IMG/VR virus record: IMGVR_UViG_3300032316_000580
Span: 1-24,731 of that record
Strand: one strand, 5' to 3'
DNA from: a virus
DNA length: 24,731 nucleotides
The notes beneath the pieces are model-generated. The model did no database searches. It saw only the letters and a program-made list of their open reading frames with translations, and was not told the DNA's origin. This document shows, piece by piece, positions 6,008 through 12,731 of the stretch (its first letter is position 1; each line of letters begins with the position of its first letter). The position numbers and the translations under genes are program-made.

Positions 6008-6604
6008 ATGCAACTAACAACGACCAAAATCACCGAGCTTTCGCTCGACCCAAGCAACGTCCGCAAACATTCGCGCCGGAACCTCGACGCGATCAAAGCG
6101 AGCCTGCGCAAATTCGGTCAGCAGAAACCAATCGTGGTGGACGCTAAAGGCATCGTGCTTGCCGGCAACGGCACGCTGACCGCTGCGCAGGAACTCGGCT
6201 GGACCGAGATCCAGATCGTGCGCACCGAGCTTGCGGGCGTCGAGGCGACGGCGTTTGCAATCGCGGACAACCGGACGGCGGAACTGGCGGAGTGGGAGGA
6301 TTCGCTGAACGACGTTTTGAAATCGCTACAAGACGAGGGCGTTGACTTGGCCGATCTTGGCTACTCGCCGGAAGACCTCGGACAATTTGCGGCCAACGCG
6401 GTCGGGATGCCGGAACTCGCAAGCGGGGACAAACAGCCATTCCAGCAAAAGACGTTCACGCTTCACGATGAGCAGGCCGAGGACGTTGACGCGGCGATTG
6501 CCAAGGCGAAGCAAATGGGCCACGGCGAAAGCGGCGTGAATGAAAACAGCAATGGCAATGCGCTGGCGTTCGTTTGCCAATCCTTCAACCGGGCGAATCC
6601 GTGA
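6008..6604 (+). CDS. ParB-like nuclease-domain protein
   Basis: The 198-residue product has the N-terminal ParB/Srx-like fold. LDPSNVRKHSRRNLDAIKAS (13-32) is followed by FGQQKPIVVD, then GNGTLTAAQELGW (53-65, the GxxR/T-type nucleotide-binding box) and AIADNRTAELAEW (84-96). Phages often carry this domain alone or fused to DNA methylases, where its exact role is unclear; partition is not implied. The remaining C-terminal part (about 130-198) is low in recognisable motifs. It is coupled by a GTGA overlap to the mom-like gene, so the two probably act in one modification pathway. No Shine-Dalgarno site; the start context is GACACATG. Confidence 0.85.
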   Translation: MQLTTTKITELSLDPSNVRKHSRRNLDAIKASLRKFGQQKPIVVDAKGIVLAGNGTLTAAQELGWTEIQIVRTELAGVEATAFAIADNRTAELAEWEDSLNDVLKSLQDEGVDLADLGYSPEDLGQFAANAVGMPELASGDKQPFQQKTFTLHDEQAEDVDAAIAKAKQMGHGESGVNENSNGNALAFVCQSFNRANP

Positions 6605-7386
6605 CCGCAAAAGAGATTGTCGTGAAGCCGATCAGCTCGCAGGACGCGTCGCGGATTGTGAAGGCGTGCCACTATTCTGGCAAAACGGCGTTTGGCTCGT
6701 TTCTCCACTTTGGAGTTTTTATTGGTGAAAAATGCGGAGGCGTCATGCAATTTGGTCCGCCGGTTGATAAAAGAAAGATTCTTCCGCTGGTTAAAGACAC
6801 GGGATGGAATGGATTTTTGGAACTCAACCGGATGGCGTTTGCCGATTGGCTTCCCAGAAATTCAGAAAGCCGGGCAATCGCCGTTGCAATGCGGCTCATT
6901 CGTAAGGCTTACCCGCACATCGAATGGGTCGTCAGCTTTGCGGATGGAACGCAATGCGGAGACGGCACGATTTATCGGGCGAGCGGGTTTTACCTGACGC
7001 AGATAAAAGAAAACCGATCAATGGGGCGAACAAGCGGCGGGGAAATTGTCGCAGACTTTGTTTCCCGACAGCTACAGGGAGAAAACACCCGCAAGCGAAT
7101 CGGTTTTAGGATGGGGGAAAGTTGGTCGGATTTTGTCAGACGAACCGGAGCGAAGAGGCTTCCCGGCTTTCAACTCCGCTACCTTTACTTTCTCAACCCG
7201 ACCGCCCGCGCTCGCCTGACCGTTCCGATCTTGCCATACAGCGAGATTGACCGGCGCGGCGCGGGGATGTATAAGGGCAAGCAGAGAATCCAATCACGCG
7301 CCGGAGGTGACACCACGGACACGCCAGTCTTCCAGACTGGAGAGGGCGGCTCGACACCGACCTCGGCGCTCCAATCTTCTGAATGA
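6601..7386 (+). CDS. mom: Mom-family adenine hypermodification enzyme
   Basis: The 261-residue product resembles Mom-family proteins. Phage Mu Mom, a GNAT-like enzyme, converts DNA adenine to N6-carbamoylmethyladenine and so blocks restriction. Recognised motifs are CHYSGKT (23-29), GGVMQFGPPVDKRKI (46-60), FLELNRMAFADWLPRNSESR (72-91), WVVSFADGTQCGDGTIYRAS (109-128) and GAGMYKGK (220-227). A GTG at 6601 overlapping the ParB-like stop is the likely start. The gene is visibly richer in A/T than its neighbours, suggesting separate acquisition. The conserved domain ends near residue 230. The last 29 residues are encoded by a tRNA-Gly-like sequence, and the gene then overlaps the small terminase start by ATGA. 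No clear Com-type regulator is present. Confidence 0.85.
   Translation: MTAKEIVVKPISSQDASRIVKACHYSGKTAFGSFLHFGVFIGEKCGGVMQFGPPVDKRKILPLVKDTGWNGFLELNRMAFADWLPRNSESRAIAVAMRLIRKAYPHIEWVVSFADGTQCGDGTIYRASGFYLTQIKENRSMGRTSGGEIVADFVSRQLQGENTRKRIGFRMGESWSDFVRRTGAKRLPGFQLRYLYFLNPTARARLTVPILPYSEIDRRGAGMYKGKQRIQSRAGGDTTDTPVFQTGEGGSTPTSALQSSE
7298..7373 (+). tRNA. tRNA-Gly(UCC)-like sequence within the 3' end of mom
   Basis: The element is 76 nt with an encoded CCA. The acceptor stem GCGCCGG (7298-7304) pairs with TCGGCGC (7363-7369), six Watson-Crick pairs plus one G-U, followed by T and CCA (7371-7373). The D-arm has a 3-bp GTG/CAC stem. The anticodon arm is perfect: CCAGT/ACTGG around loop CTTCCAG, anticodon TCC, with U33 and a purine at 37. 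The T-arm GGCGG (7345-7349) pairs with CCG-CC across a bulged A at 7360, and its loop CTCGACA keeps T55-C56-R57-A58. Departures from consensus are A at position 8, a short D-stem and the T-stem bulge. It could be a working phage tRNA, a decayed one, or a tRNA mimic or attachment remnant. Confidence 0.55.
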
Positions 7387-8018
7387 GCGACGCCGCGCAG
7401 TCACCGAGCGAAATCCTCGCGCGCCGCAACGTCCAGAACATCGCGGTAAAGCTCAAGGCCGGCAAGACGCTGACGACCTCCGAGCGCAAGGCGCTGAACG
7501 AGTTTCAAGCCGAGCAGACCGGCGGCTGGGTGAAAGACCTGAGCGCACTCGCGAAGGAGCTGGGGATGTCGCGGCAGGGCATTTACGACGTTCGCAATCG
7601 CTTTCCCGACGCACCTAAAAAGCACGATGACGGCAAGCGCGAGAACCTGACGGCGTGGCAAGCGTTCTGCGCCGAGCACTTGATCGGCAAGGACACGGCG
7701 ACGAAGAACCTCGCCGACCTAAAAGCCGAACTCATGCGCGAGCAAATCCGCCTTGCTCGGTCGAAGAACGAGCGCGAGGCCGGCGACGTGATTGATCGGG
7801 AAGTGGTCGAAGCGATGCTGGTGACGCTTGGTCAAAAGCTGGACCTGCTTTTGCGTCTCAAGCTGACCATTGAACTCGGTCCGCGCGGCGTCGGCATGAA
7901 CGCGGCGGAGTTGAACGTGGAGGGCGGCGTGATCTTGTCCGAGATCCGCGAAGTCGTGAACGCGAACATCGCGACCTTCGAAGCTGAGGCGCTGGACCGG
8001 TCGAGAGGAAGCGCATGA
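7383..8018 (+). CDS. Terminase small subunit (Nu1-like)
   Basis: The 211-residue product has a helix-turn-helix at about 52-78 (LSALAKELGMSRQGIYDVRN) that would bind the packaging site. A helical region follows (LADLKAELMREQIRLARSKN, then EREAGDVI, about 110-140) that resembles lambda Nu1-type small subunits. The C-terminal part carries the remaining helices for oligomerisation and contact with the large subunit. It starts in an ATGA overlap with mom and ends in an ATGA overlap with the next gene. Its partner, the GpA-type large subunit, lies one gene downstream. The cohesive-end or pac site is expected nearby but could not be identified by eye. Confidence 0.8.
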   Translation: MSDAAQSPSEILARRNVQNIAVKLKAGKTLTTSERKALNEFQAEQTGGWVKDLSALAKELGMSRQGIYDVRNRFPDAPKKHDDGKRENLTAWQAFCAEHLIGKDTATKNLADLKAELMREQIRLARSKNEREAGDVIDREVVEAMLVTLGQKLDLLLRLKLTIELGPRGVGMNAAELNVEGGVILSEIREVVNANIATFEAEALDRSRGSA

Positions 8019-8494
8019 CCACAAAATCTGTGACTATCGAATCATCAGAGGGTGCAGCCTGGTCATTCATCGCGACCCGTGGTTGGGTTGGTTTTTGCTC
8101 TAAATGCTTCGCTGAAATAACAAGAGAAAGCGCGCCACTGCCGTGCCATCAAAATCGTATGCGATGCAAGAAATGCCGTAATGAGAGCCGGCGCAAAGCT
8201 CGCGCCAACTGGATCGCAAAAAACCCAGAACCAGAACGCAAGCACCGCAGAAAATGCATTAGAAGAAATACAGAGAAAAAGCGGGCCAGATCCCGCGAAC
8301 TAGCCGAAAGCACTGGTGCGAGATGGAGCGGAGAGGAGGAGTCGTTTTTGCTGCGCAACATAGGAAAAATGACACAGGAGAAAATAGGGATCGCGCTAGG
8401 CAGGAGTTTTTCATCAATCGAGGTGAAGCTGTGGCGACTTAGATCTGCCTTGTCTAAAAATGCTGATACGCTTTCCGAGCGCGTCGGACTATAA
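8015..8494 (+). CDS. Zinc-ribbon plus Myb/SANT-like protein inserted between the terminase genes
   Basis: The 159-residue product has two Cys pairs, Cys28/Cys31 (FCSKC) and Cys51/Cys54 (RCKKC), then a very basic middle (about 58-97, many Arg and Lys). A Myb/GcrA-like domain follows at about 104-145 (WSGEEESFLLRNIGKMTQEK and IALGRSFSSIEVKLWRLR). The N-terminal part resembles the zinc ribbon that opens many HNH homing nucleases, but no HNH motif is present. The gene is visibly A/T-richer than its neighbours and sits between the two terminase genes, like a recent insertion. AGAGGA six bases before the ATG supports the start. DNA binding is likely; a regulator or a decayed homing-nuclease relative are the main options. 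Confidence 0.65.
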   Translation: MTTKSVTIESSEGAAWSFIATRGWVGFCSKCFAEITRESAPLPCHQNRMRCKKCRNESRRKARANWIAKNPEPERKHRRKCIRRNTEKKRARSRELAESTGARWSGEEESFLLRNIGKMTQEKIGIALGRSFSSIEVKLWRLRSALSKNADTLSERVGL

Positions 8495-8496
8495 CG

Positions 8497-10287
8497 GTGA
8501 CGGATTCCGACTCTCTACTTTCGACCCTGCGCCTTCCGCAGCCTGACCTCTCGCCGATCTACGAGTGGGCGCGGAAGCACATCATTCTGCCGGAGAGCTA
8601 CGCGACGCCCGGACCGTTCAACGTGAAGATCTCGCCGTGGTTGATACCGATCTTCGACGCGTTGCAGAATCCGCTCGTCAGGCGCGTGCACTTTCGGAAA
8701 GCTGTCCAAATCGGCGGCACGCTAGTCGCTGACATTTGGGTGCCGTGGCTGATTTGCAACGACGCCGGGCCAATCTCGTGGACGATGCAGACCGACGAGA
8801 TGATTGACCGGCACGCGAAGAGCCGGCTGAACCCGATCTTCGAGAGCTGCAAGCCGGTGGCGGCGATGTTGCCGCGAGTCGGGCCGCACCGGACGACGAC
8901 CGAGATTTATTTCGGCGGCTTCTTTTTTCTGCTCAACCCGGCGAACCTTTCGAGCCAGCAATCGCAGTCCATCCGCTACAAGATCAACGACGAAATCTGG
9001 CTTCCGAAGTGGCAGGAGGTTTACGGCCACGCCGTCGCCCGCGTCTCGCGCTTCGAGGAAGTCGGTCGCTCAAAGATTTACAACACAAGCCAAGCGCCGA
9101 TTATGGACCTGGAGACCGGCAACGTTGAGGACACGAGCTTCCGCCAGGGCACCCAGCAGGAGTGGAGCACCGAGTGTCCGGCGTGCCACAAGGTTCACCC
9201 GCTCGCGTTCGCGCTGGACAAGAACGACGAGACCGGGCTGCGCGGCGGCGTGGTCTGGGACGCGGCGGCGAGGCGCGATGACGAGACGTGGGACGTTGCG
9301 CGAGCCGTCGAGTCATGCCGGTTTCGTTGCCCACATTGCGGCCACGAGTCACCGGACACGGACACGACGCGGACGGGCTGGAAGCGGGCCGGGCGGTTCG
9401 TTTCGCTCAACCCGGCGGCGCCGGCCGAGATTCAGAGCTTTCGTGTCGAGTCGCTGGTGAGCCGTCCGATGCGGCTGCTCGTGGAAGAATTCTGCGAGGC
9501 CGACAATCATCACGTGCGGCAAGGTGACGACAAAATGAAGATCGAGTTTCGCACGAAGCGCGAGGCGCGGCCGTGGATTGTCGAGAAGAAAGTCGTCAAC
9601 CTATTCGTGCAGGCCAGCGACTACACCGTCGCCCAGTTCTCCAACGGCGAGGCAATCGACGGCGAGGTCATCCGGTTCATGGCAATCGACCGCCAGCAGG
9701 ACCATTGGTGGGTCGAGATCGGCGCTTTCAGCTCGGCGACCGGGCCGACCTACCGGCAGCTCTATTTCGGGCGCGTCGAAACGCGGGACCAACTTCGCCA
9801 GTTGCAGCACCGTTACAAGGTGCAGGACGCGTGCGTCGCGCAGGACCGCGGCTACCGGCCGGCCGACGTGGACCGAGATTGCGCGGAATTCGGCTGGCGC
9901 GGAATGCGCGGTTACGCTCGAAAGACTTGGACGATGAGGGACGAGGCGAGCGACAAGCTGATTAACTTCCCGTTCAGTGAGCCACGCGTGAGCGACTACC
10001 GGGGCGGCGACGTGTTTTATTACGATTGGTCCGGCGACTATTTCAAGGACCTGCTCGCGAACGCGCTGGAAGCGAAGGGCGATCTGAAATGGCTACTGCC
10101 GAAGGACGTGAACCCGCTCTACCTCGAACACCTCAAGGGCGAGTCCAAGGTCGAGATCCGCACCGGCGTCTGGGAGTGGCGTGAAGTGAAAAGCAACGCG
10201 CCGAATCACGGTCTCGACACCTCGGCGATGCTACTTTGCATGGCTACGATTGCGAACGTCATCCGCTACGCAGCGCCGAAGGACTAA
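8497..10287 (+). CDS. Terminase large subunit, GpA family
   Basis: The 596-residue product matches the lambda GpA terminase family, which packs DNA with an N-terminal ATPase and cuts it with a C-terminal nuclease. The P-loop region is FRKAVQIGGT (Lys68), which lacks the usual GKT lysine but aligns with lambda gpA's deviant KSARVGYSK. Walker B is YKINDEIW (Asp165/Glu166). A zinc site is formed by CPAC (Cys227/Cys230) and CPHC (Cys278/Cys281). The nuclease region contains IRFMAIDRQQDHWWVEIGAF and the later CVAQDRGYRPADVDRDCAEF. Length is close to the usual 600-640 residues. A GTG at 8497, two bases after the previous stop, is the start. The joiner and portal genes follow as in lambda. Confidence 0.92.
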   Translation: MTDSDSLLSTLRLPQPDLSPIYEWARKHIILPESYATPGPFNVKISPWLIPIFDALQNPLVRRVHFRKAVQIGGTLVADIWVPWLICNDAGPISWTMQTDEMIDRHAKSRLNPIFESCKPVAAMLPRVGPHRTTTEIYFGGFFFLLNPANLSSQQSQSIRYKINDEIWLPKWQEVYGHAVARVSRFEEVGRSKIYNTSQAPIMDLETGNVEDTSFRQGTQQEWSTECPACHKVHPLAFALDKNDETGLRGGVVWDAAARRDDETWDVARAVESCRFRCPHCGHESPDTDTTRTGWKRAGRFVSLNPAAPAEIQSFRVESLVSRPMRLLVEEFCEADNHHVRQGDDKMKIEFRTKREARPWIVEKKVVNLFVQASDYTVAQFSNGEAIDGEVIRFMAIDRQQDHWWVEIGAFSSATGPTYRQLYFGRVETRDQLRQLQHRYKVQDACVAQDRGYRPADVDRDCAEFGWRGMRGYARKTWTMRDEASDKLINFPFSEPRVSDYRGGDVFYYDWSGDYFKDLLANALEAKGDLKWLLPKDVNPLYLEHLKGESKVEIRTGVWEWREVKSNAPNHGLDTSAMLLCMATIANVIRYAAPKD

Positions 10288-10293
10288 CGCCGG

Positions 10294-10314
10294 TTTGACG
10301 TTCCGAGCAGTGGT
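10294..10314 (+). promoter_or_regulatory. TTTGACG-N14-ATG motif, copy 1
   Basis: TTTGACG at 10294-10300 is followed by TTCCGAGCAGTGGT and the ATG at 10315. The same heptamer lies exactly 14 nt before the ATG at 22271 and 15 nt before the ATG at 17838; a related sequence follows the capsid terminator. There is no Shine-Dalgarno site here. Its role, in transcription or translation, is unknown. Confidence 0.35.
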
Positions 10315-10551
10315 ATGCTCGACAACCCATTTCTCGGACTGGACACCGCGACGCTGACGGCGCTCAAGACCAAGACGATTGACGCGATTCAGGCCGTGCT
10401 CCTTAACCAAAGTTACAGCCTCAACGGGAAAAGCGTGAGCCGGGCGGACCTGAACGCGCTCAACAACATGCTCGGCAACTTGCAGGACGCATTGACCGAC
10501 GCAGCCGGATCGTCAACGGATCAGACATTCGTTAGCTTCACCGGCAACTAA
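10315..10551 (+). CDS. gpW-like head-tail joining protein
   Basis: The 78-residue product lies between the large terminase and the portal, exactly where lambda W lies. The sequence is compatible with the small gpW fold: a helix (LTALKTKTIDAIQAVLLN), a short strand-turn (SYSLNGKSVSRADL) and a second helix (NALNNMLGNLQDALTDA). gpW fills the portal channel after packaging and gives the tail its docking site. The protein is about ten residues longer than lambda gpW. The call rests on this pattern and on gene order; a generic small connector is the alternative. Confidence 0.7.
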   Translation: MLDNPFLGLDTATLTALKTKTIDAIQAVLLNQSYSLNGKSVSRADLNALNNMLGNLQDALTDAAGSSTDQTFVSFTGN

Positions 10552-10557
10552 TCACAC

Positions 10558-12726
10558 ATGAGCACCGACTTTTTCGACGCGTCAAAACTGGTCGCGCAAA
10601 AACCTTGGATTGACCGAGCGCTTGAGAACATCGCGCCGACATGGGCGTTGCGTCGCCTCGAAGCTCGCGTGCAGAAGTCACTTTTTGAATACAACGCGGC
10701 ACGGACAAACCGGATGTATTCGCCGAAACAATACACGCAGCCGGCCGAGAGTTCGCAGAATCAGCGCGACCGCGTGGTCATGATGTATGAGGCGCGGGAC
10801 TTGGTAGACAATTTTCCCGAGGCTCGGGAAATCTCGCGAAAGTTCGGTCTTTACCTGACTCCGCACGAATACTCACCGACAACCGGCGATCGGGACTACA
10901 ATCAAATCGTCTCGGACTATTTCCACGCGTGGTGCAAAAACTGCGACGTCACGAACCGGCACAGCTTTAAGAAGCTCGTGCAGCTCGCAGCCGAGGAACG
11001 ACCGATTGACGGAGACTGCGGTTTCGTGATCCGTCGCAGCGGCGAGGGACTCAAGCTCCAACTCGTGCCGGCCACGCGCATCGGCAACCCGAACGAGACG
11101 GCCGTCGCCTCAAACAATTACTTCCAAGGGATTATCACGAATGACTTCGGCCAGCCGGTCGCTTACCGCATTTTCCGAGTCACGCGTGACGGCGTTTATT
11201 TCGGCGCCGAGGACATTCCGGCGAATCAGTTCTGCCACTACTTCGACCCATTCCGTGTTGATCAATATCGCGGCGTCACCGACCTGCACAGCGCGATTCA
11301 GACGGCGCGGATGCTGCACGAAATATTGCAGGCGGAAAAGGCCGGCGTTCGTTTCTCGTCGCAGCAGGCGGCGCTGATCTTCAACGACCGAGGCACGGCC
11401 AACCCGCGCAACCTTTTCCAGCCGAATCCGACGATGGGATTGCCGAACGGGCAGACTCAGAAAAACGAGCTGACCGAGGTCGGCATGATTCGATATTTCC
11501 AGAACAGCGACCGCGTGGAGGTCATGCCGTCGCGTCCGTCGCAGGCGTTCACCGGATTTGTGCAGCACCTTATGCACGAGATCGCGCTCGGCGTCGGCGT
11601 TCCCGAGGGCGTTCTATTCGGCACGCAGGACTACAAAGGGCCGAGCGTCCGCGCAGAATTCGCTGCGGCCGACCGAGTATTTACCAACAAGCAGGGGGTT
11701 CTGGTCGACAAGGTTCTCGACCCGATCAAAGACGCCGTGATTCTCGACGCCATCGCACGCGGCGAGATCGCACCGCCTCCGCTGCTCGCAGGCGAGACAA
11801 TGGTTCAAGCGCTGCGCCGGGCGACCAAGGGCGAGTGGCGTTTCCCAGCCAAGCTCAGCATCGACGTCGGCCGCGAGTCAGCGGCGAACATGAACGAGAA
11901 TCGGCAGGGCGCAAAGTCGCTGCAAGAGATCGCGGCCGAGGAAGGCACCGACGCTTTCTCGCGGCTCGAACAGATCGCAATCGAGGCCGGCTTCGTCAAG
12001 GAGTTGGCGGTCAAATACGGCGTGCCGGAGACGGCGATTCGCCTTACGACGACCTCACTCCCAAGCACGCCAGCAGCCGCAGCCGCAGCAGGCGACGCGG
12101 TGGGCGCAAGCGCAGCCGAGGCGCAGGCGGCGAGCGTCGCAGCGGCGCCGGTCGCAATCGAGCCGGTCGAGCATATCCAGAACGACTCAAATCTCGTGAC
12201 GATCAACTTCGCCGACGGCTCCTACATTCCGACCGACGCGATGGCGGACAACGCTCGGCGCGCACTTGAGATCCGCGAGAAGAAGCCAATGTCACAGCGC
12301 GGCATGACTAGCGTCGGAATCGCCCGGGCGCGTGACCTCATGAACAAGCGGCCGATGTCCGAGGACACCGTGCGCCGGATGAAAGCATTTTTCGACCGGC
12401 ACGAAGCCGACAAGCAGGGCGAAACGTGGGATGAGCAGGGCAAGGGCTGGCAGGCGTGGATGGGCTGGGGAGGGGACGAGGGCTATTCGTGGAGCACGGC
12501 CATCGTTGAGCGGCTGAACAAGCAGGCGGAGAAAAAAGACCTCTCCGTCGCGGCCGCAGAAGTGCAGCATCAGTTTTCGCGCAACACGCCACTCGCAGCC
12601 GAGGACTGGCTGGACGCGGTGCAGAAATACCGGGCGAAGCAGATGACGACGATCCAAGAGACAAAGCAAAGCGTGACCGGCGACCAGAGCATCATCGAGC
12701 TGAGCAAACCGAAGCGCAAAAAATAA
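10558..12726 (+). CDS. Portal protein (lambda gpB family) with an added C-terminal domain
   Basis: The 722-residue product begins with the lambda-type portal core (about 1-490), including RDLVDNFPEAREISRKFGLY, SRRSGEGLKLQLVP-like strands and the VGVPEGVLFGTQDYKGPSVR region. The portal is the dodecameric ring through which DNA enters. Lambda gpB is 533 residues, so this one is about 190 longer. An Ala-rich linker (about 500-535) joins a second domain (about 558-650) with GIARARDLMNKRPMSEDTVR, FFDRHEADKQ and WMGWGGDEGYSW. That motif set is one I associate with small domains attached to portal or protease proteins in other phages. A Lys-rich tail ends the protein. The start lacks a Shine-Dalgarno site and has the CACATG context. 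The next gene begins five bases after the stop. Confidence 0.88.
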   Translation: MSTDFFDASKLVAQKPWIDRALENIAPTWALRRLEARVQKSLFEYNAARTNRMYSPKQYTQPAESSQNQRDRVVMMYEARDLVDNFPEAREISRKFGLYLTPHEYSPTTGDRDYNQIVSDYFHAWCKNCDVTNRHSFKKLVQLAAEERPIDGDCGFVIRRSGEGLKLQLVPATRIGNPNETAVASNNYFQGIITNDFGQPVAYRIFRVTRDGVYFGAEDIPANQFCHYFDPFRVDQYRGVTDLHSAIQTARMLHEILQAEKAGVRFSSQQAALIFNDRGTANPRNLFQPNPTMGLPNGQTQKNELTEVGMIRYFQNSDRVEVMPSRPSQAFTGFVQHLMHEIALGVGVPEGVLFGTQDYKGPSVRAEFAAADRVFTNKQGVLVDKVLDPIKDAVILDAIARGEIAPPPLLAGETMVQALRRATKGEWRFPAKLSIDVGRESAANMNENRQGAKSLQEIAAEEGTDAFSRLEQIAIEAGFVKELAVKYGVPETAIRLTTTSLPSTPAAAAAAGDAVGASAAEAQAASVAAAPVAIEPVEHIQNDSNLVTINFADGSYIPTDAMADNARRALEIREKKPMSQRGMTSVGIARARDLMNKRPMSEDTVRRMKAFFDRHEADKQGETWDEQGKGWQAWMGWGGDEGYSWSTAIVERLNKQAEKKDLSVAAAEVQHQFSRNTPLAAEDWLDAVQKYRAKQMTTIQETKQSVTGDQSIIELSKPKRKK

Positions 12727-12731
12727 TTCCC

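Noticed and set aside
6001-6030. TTGACA at 6001 as a -35 box
   Set aside because: It overlaps the ParB-like start and no -10 element is found 16-18 nt downstream.
6008-6604. Plasmid partition ParB
   Set aside because: Only the ParB/Srx nuclease-like fold is present; no ParA or centromere-like repeats are nearby, and the gene is coupled to mom.
8015-8494. HNH homing endonuclease, or a Com-like activator of mom
   Set aside because: No HNH motif is visible. Com is a short zinc-finger protein lying next to mom, and this protein is longer, has a Myb-like C-terminus and lies beyond the small terminase gene.
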